Positions 56,197 through 64,000 of a stretch of 64,000 bases of DNA are shown in pieces. Position 1 is the first letter of the stretch, and the number at the start of each line of letters is the position of its first letter. Under the pieces are notes generated by a model. The model saw only the letters and a program-made list of their open reading frames with translations. It made no database searches and was not told the origin of the DNA. Origin of the DNA: Collinsella ihumii (lineage in GTDB: Bacteria > Actinomycetota > Coriobacteriia > Coriobacteriales > Coriobacteriaceae); assembly GCF_900046475.1 (NCBI RefSeq), contig NZ_FCOU01000007.1, positions 62,001 to 126,000 on the forward strand, written 5' to 3'. Position numbers and translations under genes: made by a program.

Positions 56197-57588
56197 ATGG
56201 TCAGGGTTCCACATCCTATTCGATGGTCTCGCCGGTTGAATCCCACGAAGGTGATGCGGTCGAGCCAGGTGATCATGACCGTCCTGCTGGGCCTTTGCGT
56301 GCCGCTGCTGCTGATCCTGCTCGTGTGGGACCTGATGGACAATCCGCATCCCGTTCCCGCCGTGGTGTCCATCGCCGGTCTCGTGCTTCTGTGCTTCTTC
56401 TTCTCGTACGTGTTCGTGGTCCCCGATGACCTGACGTCGAGCGCGACCGACCGCACCTTGAGCATCGCCTCCAAGATCTTCACGTACACGCGCCACGGCA
56501 TGACGCCGGCCGCGGCGCTCGGCGCCTGCCGGATCATCCTGCCCGAGACGCTGGCCTCGGCGATCTGCATCACCGACGGCAAGCAGGTGATCGCCTGCTG
56601 GGGCGAGGGGTCCGACCGCTGCCCTCCGGGCACGCCGGTGTCGCTCGCCACCACCAAGCAGGTGATCGAGTCGGGCGCCATGAGCGTGTTCTCGCGCGAC
56701 GTTTCGGCCTCCGAGGAGCGCCGCTACTTTCCGCGCCTGCGCGCCGGCGTGGCGGCGCCGCTGGCCGTGCGCGGACGGTGCGTGGGCACGTTCGAGCTGT
56801 ACTACCCGCGCTTCAGCAACATCGACATGCGCCAGACGGCGCTTGCGACCGGTTTTGCCGACCTCATCTCCACCCAACTGGCGAGCTTCGAGCTCGAGCG
56901 CCAGGATGAGGTGACGGCCCGCGTGGAGCTGCGCGCGCTGCAGTCCCAGGTCGACCCGCATTTTCTGTTCAACACCATCGGCACGATCGTGTCGCTCGTG
57001 CGCACCGAGCCCGAGAAGGCCCGCTCGCTGCTCATCGACTTCTCGAACTACTATCGCCGGACGCTGTCGGATTCGGACACGCTCACCACGCTTGAGCACG
57101 AGGTCGAGCAGGGCATTCGCTACATCAACCTCATGCAGGCCCGCTACGGGGCGGAGCGGCTGCATGTGCGCGTGGATATCGACCGGCAGACGCTCGGGTG
57201 CCGCGTGCCGCCGTTCATCTTGCAGCCGCTGCTCGAGAACTGCATCAAGCACGCCATGCGCGAGGCGGCACCGCTGTCGATTGTGGTGTCGTCGCGCGCG
57301 ACGGCCCGCGGGCTTAAGGTCATGGTCGCCGACGACGGCATCGGCATGGGCGAAGAGATCCTCGCGCATCTGTTCGAGCCGCGCGAGGTGGCGGTCGACG
57401 AGCCCCGGACGCTGACGGCCGACGGATCGGTCAAGCGCGGATGCGGCCTCGCGCTGTCGAACGTGCTCATGCGCATCCGGTTCTTCTTCGGCGACGACTC
57501 GGGTATCCGAGTGGAGTCGCAGCAGGACGTGGGCACCAAGGTGACGGTCGAGCTTGTGGGCGAGCCGCGCGAGCCGAGCCATGCATAA
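56197..57588 (+). CDS. LytS/YpdA-type sensor histidine kinase
   Basis: This 463-residue protein starts at ATG 56197 after GAGGGGG. Two membrane helices (VIMTVLLGLCVPLLLILLVW and AVVSIAGLVLLCFFFSYVFVV) are followed by a GAF-like domain (residues about 90-240), then a His-kinase of the LytS family: ALQSQVDPHFLFNTIGTIVSL with the phosphorylated His, and an ATPase domain (PLLENCIKHAMREA, VADDGIGMG). It is followed by a LytTR regulator, its evident partner. A similar kinase starts at 62713. The signal is unknown. The upstream permease-amidohydrolase pair may be a target. Confidence 0.92.
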   Translation: MVRVPHPIRWSRRLNPTKVMRSSQVIMTVLLGLCVPLLLILLVWDLMDNPHPVPAVVSIAGLVLLCFFFSYVFVVPDDLTSSATDRTLSIASKIFTYTRHGMTPAAALGACRIILPETLASAICITDGKQVIACWGEGSDRCPPGTPVSLATTKQVIESGAMSVFSRDVSASEERRYFPRLRAGVAAPLAVRGRCVGTFELYYPRFSNIDMRQTALATGFADLISTQLASFELERQDEVTARVELRALQSQVDPHFLFNTIGTIVSLVRTEPEKARSLLIDFSNYYRRTLSDSDTLTTLEHEVEQGIRYINLMQARYGAERLHVRVDIDRQTLGCRVPPFILQPLLENCIKHAMREAAPLSIVVSSRATARGLKVMVADDGIGMGEEILAHLFEPREVAVDEPRTLTADGSVKRGCGLALSNVLMRIRFFFGDDSGIRVESQQDVGTKVTVELVGEPREPSHA

Positions 57589-57601
57589 GAGGGGAGAGGC
57601 A

Positions 57602-58339
57602 ATGGAGCGTTGTGGATGGAGCGCGCTAGTGGTGGACGACGAGCCGCCGATTCGCGCCGAGCTGCGCTATCTATTGGAGCGCGATAGCCGCATCGGCGCG
57701 ATCGACGAGGCGGCAAACGGCAGCGAGGCGGTGGAGAAGCTGCTTGCCGGCCGTCCCGACGTGCTGTTCTTGGACATCCAGATGCCCGGGACGAGTGGCA
57801 TCAAGCTCGCCGAGACGCTGAGGAACCTCAAGACGCCGCCGGCAGTGGTGTTCGTGACGGCATTTTCCGAGTACGCCGCCGAGGCCTTCGAGCTCGACGC
57901 GGTCGACTACGTGCTCAAACCCGTCGAGGAGGCGCGCCTGGCGCGCGCTCTCGACAAGGTTGCGGCGCTGCTGGGCGCCCGCTGCGCGCCCGTTCCCGCC
58001 GAGCGGGTCCACCGGCTCGCTGTCGAGCGCGGAGGGCACCATGCGTTCATTCCGGTGAGCGACATCTGCTACATCGAGGCCAAGGCGGACTACTCGAGCG
58101 TGATCTGTCCGACGGGGACCTATCTTGCCAACGAATCCATCTCCTCGCTCGAGCGTCGTCTGGCCGATGACGGCTTTTTGCGCGTGCACCGCAGCTATCT
58201 GGTGAACGTGGACGAGGTGCACGACATCGAGGTGACGCGCAGCGGCCTGATGGAGTTGCGCTGCAGCCGCATCGATGCCGTGGTTCCCGTGTCGAGGCGC
58301 CGTGCGGCGGAGGCCAAATCCCGTCTCGGCCTCACCTAA
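57602..58339 (+). CDS. LytTR-type response regulator
   Basis: This 245-residue protein has a receiver domain (SALVVDDEPPIRAEL, VLFLDIQMPGTSGIKLAET with the phosphorylated Asp, FVTAFSEYAAEAF, VDYVLKPVEEARL) and a C-terminal LytTR DNA-binding domain (ICYIEAKADYSSV, FLRVHRSYLVNVDEV). GGGGAGAGG precedes ATG 57602. It lies 13 bases after the kinase gene. LytTR proteins usually bind paired sites with a conserved spacing; I did not identify them here. Confidence 0.94.
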   Translation: MERCGWSALVVDDEPPIRAELRYLLERDSRIGAIDEAANGSEAVEKLLAGRPDVLFLDIQMPGTSGIKLAETLRNLKTPPAVVFVTAFSEYAAEAFELDAVDYVLKPVEEARLARALDKVAALLGARCAPVPAERVHRLAVERGGHHAFIPVSDICYIEAKADYSSVICPTGTYLANESISSLERRLADDGFLRVHRSYLVNVDEVHDIEVTRSGLMELRCSRIDAVVPVSRRRAAEAKSRLGLT

Positions 58340-58450
58340 GGCGTTGTGCTCCCGGTGAAATGAAGGCGGTCCCATTCCGTCAAAGTGTCCCGACATCGCC
58401 AAAGTGGGAATAATGGGCAAGAGCTTTTACGCGTTTGGAAGGAAGTCGCT

Positions 58451-59395
58451 ATGCCCGCGCTGATCACCCACCATCTGTTTGGCGAAGAAAGCATCGATCG
58501 TTTGCCCGTAGGCGTCATCACGGCCGAAGAGGAGCGCATCGCGTTTTTGATCGGCAACCAGGGCCCCGATCCGTTCTTCTTCCATGCGAGGTCGACGAGG
58601 GCGTCCGCGTGCATGCAGCTCGGCAGCCGTATGCATGCTGCGCGCATATCGCGGCAGTTTGCCGCTCTGCGCGACGGTGTCGGCCATCTGCCCGATCGCG
58701 ACGCCAGCCTGGGCAGGGCGTTCGTGCTCGGCCTGCTGTCCCACTACGTGCTCGACCGCAACGCGCATCCCTTCGTGTACGACCAGCAGTGGGGCATCCA
58801 GCGCATGGACGAAGACCTCGCCCGTTCGGGCGGAAAGGTCCATGCGGTGATCGAGGCGGACCTGGACGTCTTGATGGTGCAGATCAAGCGCAACGGGGCA
58901 ACCTGCGCCGATTATCCGCCGGTCGACGAGCTGGTGACGACTGAGCGCGTCAACAAGGTCGCCGGCGCCTTGATGAGCTTTGTCGCCAAGAGCGTGTACG
59001 GGCTCGAGGTCGGCGCTGCCGACTACGGCGGAGCGGTGGCCGACATGCAGCTGGTCTATCGTCTGGTTGAGCCCGCGGGCTCGCTCGCATCGGGCATCAT
59101 CGGCAGGCTCGAGGGACTCATGACCGATTACTCGCTGCTCGCCTCGCTTGCCCATCGCGTGACGGACGAGCCGCCCGCGGGCGCGGGGAACCTCGCTCAC
59201 CGGGCCTGGAGCAACCCCTTCACCCATGCCGGCTCGAACGAGAGTTTCCCCGAGGTCTTCGATCGCGCGCTCGACGACTACCGCCTCGCGGTGGAGCGGT
59301 TCCTCCAGACGGGCAACATGGAGGCGGTGACCGGCCACATGAACTATTCGGGCCGCATCCTCGATGCCGACGAGGAGTACGACGGCGAGGAGTGA
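58451..59395 (+). CDS. Zinc-dependent phospholipase C-like protein
   Basis: This 314-residue protein belongs to the zinc-dependent phospholipase C fold family: ALITHHLFGEESI, IGNQGPDPFFFHA, LGLLSHYVLDRNAHPFVY with the histidine/aspartate metal ligands, and HAVIEADLDVLMV. There is no signal peptide, so it may be cytoplasmic and act on another substrate. GGAAGGAAG precedes ATG 58451. It is a common single gene in gut anaerobes. Activity on lipids is not shown. Confidence 0.85.
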   Translation: MPALITHHLFGEESIDRLPVGVITAEEERIAFLIGNQGPDPFFFHARSTRASACMQLGSRMHAARISRQFAALRDGVGHLPDRDASLGRAFVLGLLSHYVLDRNAHPFVYDQQWGIQRMDEDLARSGGKVHAVIEADLDVLMVQIKRNGATCADYPPVDELVTTERVNKVAGALMSFVAKSVYGLEVGAADYGGAVADMQLVYRLVEPAGSLASGIIGRLEGLMTDYSLLASLAHRVTDEPPAGAGNLAHRAWSNPFTHAGSNESFPEVFDRALDDYRLAVERFLQTGNMEAVTGHMNYSGRILDADEEYDGEE

Positions 59396-59533
59396 CTCCC
59401 CGCCCCCTGCTGCTGCAGGGGTGCTCCATGGAAGGCGCCGATCGGCCGCTCCCCGAAGGGCTTAACATAATCCTGACGCAGTTCGGGCGCTTCGTGCCGT
59501 ACCATAGGTCAGATGCCTATTGGAGGGGACGAA

Positions 59534-60784
59534 ATGAAATACACAAAGCTCGAGCGCAACTGGGTCATGTACGACGTGGGCAATTCCGCCCTCGTGCTGC
59601 TCAACACCTCGGTCGTGCCCATTTATTTCGACGCCATCAACACCGGAGCCTCGTCGGCGGAGCTCGTGACCGCGTGGGCGAACGCCCAGACCATCGCGTC
59701 GCTCGTGGTCGCGCTGCTCATGCCCATCCTGGGCTCGCTTGCGGACTTTACCGGCAACAAGATCAAATTCTTCCTGGGATTTTTCCTCACCGGCCTGGTG
59801 CTGTGCCTGGCGCAGGCCATCCCCATGGGCGCCATGCCGTTTCTGATCATCTACGTGCTGTGTACCATCGGCCTCAACTCGTCCATGACGTTCTACGACG
59901 CCATGCTGCCCGATGTCACGACCGACGAGCGCATGGACAGCGTGTCGAGCTCGGGGTACGCATGGGGCTACATCGGCTCCTGCGTCCCGTTCATCGTGTG
60001 CATCGCCCTCATCATGCTGGGGCCGAGCGTGCTGGGCCTCGATATGATGGTGGCCACGCGCCTGTCGTTCGTCATCACCGGCGCTTGGTGGCTCATCTTC
60101 ACCCTGCCGCTGCTGCGCACCTACAGGCAGCGGTTCGGCAAAGAGCTCGCTTCCGGCGAGACGCCCGCCTCCGAGATCGCCAAGACGTTCCGCGGTCTGG
60201 CGGCCACGCTCAAGCGCATTGCCTCCGACCGTGCGCTGCTCATCTACATGGTCGCGTTCTTCTTCTACATCGACGGCGTGCACACGGTCATCTCCATGTC
60301 CACCACGTACGGGACCTCGCTGGGCATCGATTCCACCCAGCTGATCTTGGCACTGCTCGTCACCCAGTTCGTGGCGTTTCCCTCCGCCATCGCCTACGGC
60401 AAGCTCGCCGGCACGTTCGGCACGCTGCGCATGATCATGATCGCGGTGTTCGCCTACGTGTGCATCGTGCTGTTCGCCGCGTTCTTCCTCAGGACGGCGA
60501 CGGAGTTTTGGATCCTCGCCATCGCCGTCGGCATGTTCCAGGGCGGCATCCAGGCGCTTTCGCGCAGCTTCTTCGGCAAGCTCATCCCCAAGGAGCGCGC
60601 CAACGAGTACTACGGCTTTTTTGACATTTTCGGGCGGTACGCCTCTGTCATGGGAACTCTGCTAGTATCGGTCGTGACATCGCTCACGGGGAATCCTTCT
60701 TTAGGAGTGCTTTCCATCGGGATCCTCTTGGTTGTGGGCTTTGTCCTGCTAGTAAAGCTCTCCAGTATGCGAGGCGTCTCGTAG
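59534..60784 (+). CDS. MFS transporter, UMF1/Atg22-like
   Basis: This 416-residue protein has 12 likely helices and family features: ERNWVMYDVGNSALVLLNTSVVPIYF, ILGSLADFTGNKIKFF, SSGYAWGYIGSCVPF, FFFYIDGVHTVISMS and GGIQALSRSFFGKLIPKERANEYYGFFDIFGR. UMF1-type permeases have uncertain substrates. GGAGGGG precedes ATG 59534. A 12-bp hairpin follows the gene. Confidence 0.9.
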   Translation: MKYTKLERNWVMYDVGNSALVLLNTSVVPIYFDAINTGASSAELVTAWANAQTIASLVVALLMPILGSLADFTGNKIKFFLGFFLTGLVLCLAQAIPMGAMPFLIIYVLCTIGLNSSMTFYDAMLPDVTTDERMDSVSSSGYAWGYIGSCVPFIVCIALIMLGPSVLGLDMMVATRLSFVITGAWWLIFTLPLLRTYRQRFGKELASGETPASEIAKTFRGLAATLKRIASDRALLIYMVAFFFYIDGVHTVISMSTTYGTSLGIDSTQLILALLVTQFVAFPSAIAYGKLAGTFGTLRMIMIAVFAYVCIVLFAAFFLRTATEFWILAIAVGMFQGGIQALSRSFFGKLIPKERANEYYGFFDIFGRYASVMGTLLVSVVTSLTGNPSLGVLSIGILLVVGFVLLVKLSSMRGVS

Positions 60785-60817
60785 ACGGTACCGCGCCGCC
60801 CCATACCCGCACCTTCG

Positions 60818-60859
60818 TCGGAGGGCTTTGCTGCAAACCAGTAAAGCCCTCCGATTCTG
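60818..60859 (+). terminator. Hairpin between the MFS and QueT-like genes
   Basis: TCGGAGGGCTTT (60818-60829) pairs exactly with AAAGCCCTCCGA (60843-60854), followed by TTCTGT. Probable terminator of the MFS gene. The position in front of a QueT-like gene could also suit a riboswitch expression platform, but I see no preQ1 aptamer. Confidence 0.6.
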
Positions 60860-60877
60860 TAGAAGGTGACCTTGAAC

Positions 60878-61456
60878 ATGAAAACGAACTACATCGCCCG
60901 CGCCGGCGTCATCGCGGCCGTCTATGCGGCCTGCACGCTGGTGACCATGCTCTTTTTGGGCAACCTGGCCTGGGGCCCCATCCAGTTCCGCATCTCCGAG
61001 GCGCTCTGCGCGCTCGCGCTGCTGACGCCCGCCGCCGTGCCCGGCCTCACGCTGGGCTGCGCCATCGCCAACATCGCCAACATCGCGCTGTCGGGCACCG
61101 GTGCGCTCGGCCTGCTCGATGTGGTGTTCGGCTCGCTGGCGACGTGCGTCGGCGCGCTGTTCACGTGGAAGATGCGCAGGCATCCGGCGATCGCCCTTGC
61201 CGGCCCCGTGCTCGCCAACGCGCTGATCGTCCCCGCGTACCTGCCCATACTCCTGACGGGCGTCGGTTTCTACACCATCCCCTTCACGTCCATCTCGCTC
61301 GACGGCGCATGGCCGCTCATGTATCTGTTCGGACTCGTGACGACCGGCGCTGGTGAAGCGGTTATCATGTATGTTCTGGGGTACCCGATCTACCGTTCGC
61401 TGGCCAAAACGCACATGATGCAGCGTGAGGTGTCCGAGGTGGGTACAAGCAGATAA
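60878..61456 (+). CDS. queT: QueT-family (queuosine precursor) ECF substrate-binding permease
   Basis: This 192-residue membrane protein has about six helices: IARAGVIAAVYAACTLVTML, WGPIQFRISEALCALALLTP, GLTLGCAIANIANIALSG and MYLFGLVTTGAGEAVIMYVLGY. The run QFRISEALCALALLTP is typical of QueT, the ECF S-component for preQ0/preQ1 or related bases. AAGGTGA precedes ATG 60878. No ECF energising module is beside it. Substrate identity comes from family only. Confidence 0.85.
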   Translation: MKTNYIARAGVIAAVYAACTLVTMLFLGNLAWGPIQFRISEALCALALLTPAAVPGLTLGCAIANIANIALSGTGALGLLDVVFGSLATCVGALFTWKMRRHPAIALAGPVLANALIVPAYLPILLTGVGFYTIPFTSISLDGAWPLMYLFGLVTTGAGEAVIMYVLGYPIYRSLAKTHMMQREVSEVGTSR

Positions 61457-61528
61457 GGGCGGAAAGAGGATTTGTCTGCCTCCTCTTTCTGCGTGGCAAA
61501 ACCGCGTGGCGTGGGGAAAGGGGAGCAG

Positions 61529-62737
61529 ATGAATCCTACGATCGTTATCCCCTCCTATTGGGCCGAGGGCTCAGCGGATGTCCATGCTCCGGGAGCTTAT
61601 GATCACAGCACGGATCTCAGGAGCGCCGCGCCCGAGCTCAACACCTGTCTCGCCTCGCTCGAGCAGGTGCGTGGACTGTGCCGCGTCATCATCTTGGTGG
61701 TGTGCCCGCCGGCGACCACCGACGCCGCGCGCACGCGTGTGGAACAGATCGCCCGCGCGCACCCCAAGATCGTCTGCACGATCCTCACCAACCGTGAGGC
61801 CTCGCGCATCCAGGAGCGCGTCAACCAGATCGCTCCCAAGGCGCCGGGCGAGCCGGTGTCGCTGCGCGGTTACGGCGCCATCCGCAACATGGGCCTCGCC
61901 GCGGCGAGCATTCTCGGCCATGACAGCGTGATCTTCCTCGACGACGACGAGCTCGTTCTCGATCCCGACTTCATGCAGAAGGCGCTGTACGGGCTGGGCC
62001 AGCAGACGCGCCAGGGGCTGCCCATTCTGGCCAAGAGCGGCTACTTCTTCAATCGCGAGGGGTCCCCTCTCGCCGACACCTCGAAGGCCGACCTCGCGCA
62101 TCGCTGGTGGACCAAGCGGATTGAGTTCAACCGCTGGATGCGCAAGGCGCTGGCCGGCACGCGCATCTCGCGTTCCAACTACGTATGCGGCGGCTGCTTC
62201 GCGCTGCACGCGCGCGCCTACACGCGCGTGGCGTTCGACCCGTGGATCACACGCGGCGAGGACCTCGACTACCTGTTCAACATGCGCATGCAGGGGCTCG
62301 ACGTGTGGTTCGACAACCAATGGGCGGTCAAGCACCTGCCGCCGGCGAGCGAGCATCGCGCCCCGCGCTTCATGCAGAACGTCTACCGTTGGTACTACGA
62401 GCGCGCCAAGCTCTCGTATGCCGCCCGCCAGCACGACCTGGTGCCCGTGACCCCCGCCTCGCTCATGCCGTACCCCGGCCCGTGGTTTTCCAGCGAGCTG
62501 GACGAGCGCGTGCGCAAGACCGCGTTCGCCCGCGCACTGCTCACGCGCGAGCGCGAGGGCTATCTGCATATCTGGCGCTATGGTCGAGGGCAGGCGGAGC
62601 GCTACGCCAACGAGAACAAATCGAAATATATCCGGTTCCAAAGCTTCTGGCCCAGCATCATGGATGGCCTGTGGAATGACGAGGGACTGTCCAAGATGTT
62701 GGAGGATTGCACATGCCGAATACCATCAAACGCCTGA
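61529..62737 (+). CDS. Family 2 glycosyltransferase
   Basis: This 402-residue protein has a GT-A fold nucleotide-binding start (PTIVIPSYWAEG), VIILVVCPP, and the metal-binding motif FLDDDELVLDPDF; a second part has GGCFALHARAYTRV and the catalytic-like TRGEDLDYLF. No membrane helix is seen. GGGAAAGGGG precedes ATG 61529. The next gene, a LytS-type kinase, begins inside its last codons, with a 25-base overlap. Acceptor and sugar are unknown. Confidence 0.88.
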   Translation: MNPTIVIPSYWAEGSADVHAPGAYDHSTDLRSAAPELNTCLASLEQVRGLCRVIILVVCPPATTDAARTRVEQIARAHPKIVCTILTNREASRIQERVNQIAPKAPGEPVSLRGYGAIRNMGLAAASILGHDSVIFLDDDELVLDPDFMQKALYGLGQQTRQGLPILAKSGYFFNREGSPLADTSKADLAHRWWTKRIEFNRWMRKALAGTRISRSNYVCGGCFALHARAYTRVAFDPWITRGEDLDYLFNMRMQGLDVWFDNQWAVKHLPPASEHRAPRFMQNVYRWYYERAKLSYAARQHDLVPVTPASLMPYPGPWFSSELDERVRKTAFARALLTREREGYLHIWRYGRGQAERYANENKSKYIRFQSFWPSIMDGLWNDEGLSKMLEDCTCRIPSNA

Positions 62738-64000
62738 ACGAGCGGATGATATCGCGCCCGGGCGTGCTGCCCGGGTTTCGCGTCTTCTCGACCATATGCA
62801 TCTTGGGGCTCGCGGCGCTGTGCGTCTACACGCTCGTGGAGGGGCTCGATTCCGCCTCGGCGGTCGTGGCGAGCGTCATCTTGTGCCTGACGCTGATCGC
62901 CTTCATCTACCTGTGTCTGAATCCCGATTCGCTGCGTTCGCAGTACACCGAGCAGGCGCTGTCCACCGCCTCCGAGATGCTCGAGATCACCAAGTCGGGC
63001 CTGAACGCGCAGAGCGCAGAGGAGATCTGCCGGCGCCTGCTGCCCGAGACGCGCGCCATGGCCATCGCCGTGACCGACGACGAGTGCGTGCTGGCCTGCG
63101 TCGGCGACCTCGCGACCGACTTTCCGCCGGGATCGCCCATCCACACGCCCGCCACGCGCTACGTGCTCGAGCACGGCGTGGCCCAGTCGTTCACCCATAT
63201 GGTCGACGTGAAAAGCGAACGCTCCGAGCACCGCGCCATCCCCGCGGGCATCATCGTGCCGCTCAAGGTGCGCGGCAAGGCCGTCGGCACGCTCAAGTTC
63301 TATTTCCGCCGCAGCCATGATGTGAACCGCACCCAGTATGCGTTGGCCTCGGGCTTTGCCGAGCTTCTGTCCACGCAGCTGGCCATCCACGAGCTCGAGC
63401 TGCAAGACGAGCTCACGGCGCGCGCGGAGCTGCGGGCCCTGCAGGCGCAGATCAATCCGCACTTCCTGTTCAACACGCTGAACACCATCGCCGCGCTCAC
63501 GCGCACGGAGCCGTTGCGCGCACGTGGGCTGCTGCGCGAGTTCTCGTCGTTCTACCGCGCGACGCTCGAGAACTCCGGATCGGTCATTCCCCTTGCGCGC
63601 GAGGTCGAGCAGACGAGCCGCTACCTGCTGTTCGAGAAGGCGCGGTTCGGCGAGGACCGCATCCAGGAGACGGTCGACATCTCCGGCGAGGCGGGCAGCA
63701 CGCCGGTGCCGGCGTTCATCATCCAACCGCTGGTGGAAAACGCCGTCCGCCACGGCATGCGCGACGAGGGGACGCTGCACATCTCGGTGCGCGCCTCGAT
63801 TCCCGAGGAGGACATCGTGTGCATCGAGGTGTCCGACGACGGCGTGGGCATGGACGAGCAGACCGCGTCGCGCCTGTTCGGGGGCGATGAACGCCCCGAT
63901 ATGCGCGACGCGCCGCAGGGCGGCGGCGCCGGGGTGGCCATGCGCAACATCTTTGAGCGTATTGAGCACTTTTACGGACCGCGTTCGAGTGCTAAGGTCG
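62713..64000 (+). CDS. LytS/YpdA-type sensor histidine kinase (C-terminus cut off)
   Basis: Starting at ATG 62713, with GGAGGA upstream and overlapping the glycosyltransferase end by 25 bases, an open frame runs to the right edge (429 codons). Two membrane helices (TICILGLAALCVYTLVEG, VVASVILCLTLIAFIYLCL) are followed by a GAF-like domain, then ALQAQINPHFLFNTLNTIAAL with the phosphorylated His, and the ATPase parts PLVENAVRHGMRDEG and VSDDGVGMDEQ. It closely matches the kinase at 56197 in plan. A LytTR regulator is expected just outside the window. Linked by overlap to a glycosyltransferase, an unusual companion. Confidence 0.9.
   Translation, partial: MPNTIKRLNERMISRPGVLPGFRVFSTICILGLAALCVYTLVEGLDSASAVVASVILCLTLIAFIYLCLNPDSLRSQYTEQALSTASEMLEITKSGLNAQSAEEICRRLLPETRAMAIAVTDDECVLACVGDLATDFPPGSPIHTPATRYVLEHGVAQSFTHMVDVKSERSEHRAIPAGIIVPLKVRGKAVGTLKFYFRRSHDVNRTQYALASGFAELLSTQLAIHELELQDELTARAELRALQAQINPHFLFNTLNTIAALTRTEPLRARGLLREFSSFYRATLENSGSVIPLAREVEQTSRYLLFEKARFGEDRIQETVDISGEAGSTPVPAFIIQPLVENAVRHGMRDEGTLHISVRASIPEEDIVCIEVSDDGVGMDEQTASRLFGGDERPDMRDAPQGGGAGVAMRNIFERIEHFYGPRSSAKV

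Noticed and set aside
60786-60877. PreQ1 riboswitch before the QueT-like gene
   Set aside because: Only a 12-bp hairpin is seen. I find no H-type pseudoknot pattern or preQ1-I core; a terminator is simpler.

Overview
The window is GC-rich bacterial chromosome. Gene content and style suggest a gut actinobacterium of the class Coriobacteriia, most like Collinsella. This is inferred from high GC with a strong G/C third-position bias, an Xfp phosphoketolase, SLH-domain surface proteins, a maltose-phosphate GH4/PTS pair, a MurT/GatD-type pair, larB-larC, and at least one apparently leaderless promoter. No rRNA is present, so the genus is not proven.

Layout. 1-4100: end of an alpha-glucoside PTS operon (GH4 phospho-glucosidase, EIICB), then small acidic and four-helix membrane proteins. 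4154-10852: a tRNA-Arg gene followed by a mosaic, mostly lower-GC island with two DnaQ-exonuclease/BRCT proteins, a BspA-like protein, and an overlapping OLD-family ATPase-nuclease plus compact UvrD-like helicase pair that resembles Gabija anti-phage defence. 11399-17126: two large secreted SLH proteins on the minus strand. 17302-19586: a small unknown protein, ApbE and a Gx-type membrane transporter. 19670-23726: a LacI regulator and xfp, with two AAAACG-type operator sites in front of xfp. 23917-32198: a complete histidine operon hisZG(fused)-D-C-B-H-A-F-I-E. 32358-36497: a membrane-anchored LuxR-type regulator, an ArsC/Spx-like protein, and larB-larC behind a MerR-type promoter. 36944-43012: two more four-helix proteins, yfcE, mazG, eno, a DivIC/FtsB-like protein and Ppx/GppA. 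43030-45064: two tRNA-Leu genes around a PTS IIB orphan and a VOC protein. 45528-52248: an alpha/beta hydrolase, a GT51 glycosyltransferase, CorA, MurT plus a GatD-like protein lacking the catalytic residues, and a C39-like peptidase. 53188-64000: an APC permease with an amidohydrolase, a LytS/LytTR two-component pair, a phospholipase C-like protein, an MFS permease, a QueT-like permease, a family 2 glycosyltransferase and a second LytS-type kinase that runs off the end.

The most distinctive feature is in the gaps. Many intergenic regions hold 120-310 bp elements with long terminal inverted repeats (3302, 17700, 25633, 33380, 36589, 37307, 45302, 52614). At least two groups recur: a roughly 310 bp family with three copies, and a GGGAACC-ended family with at least four copies or fragments. 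In addition, both tRNA-Leu genes are followed by a GC-rich tail element that carries an exact 12-nt antisense copy of that same tRNA's own T-arm and then a second sense copy of the tRNA 3' end.

How the genes work together: the his operon is self-contained apart from the repeat between hisZG and hisD. LacI and xfp look like a local regulator-target pair. LarB and LarC make part of the nickel-pincer cofactor; larA and larE are not in this window. The OLD/UvrD pair is translationally coupled and probably acts as one defence unit. Start sites were chosen by ribosome-binding site and family fit, so several are shorter than the longest open frame.
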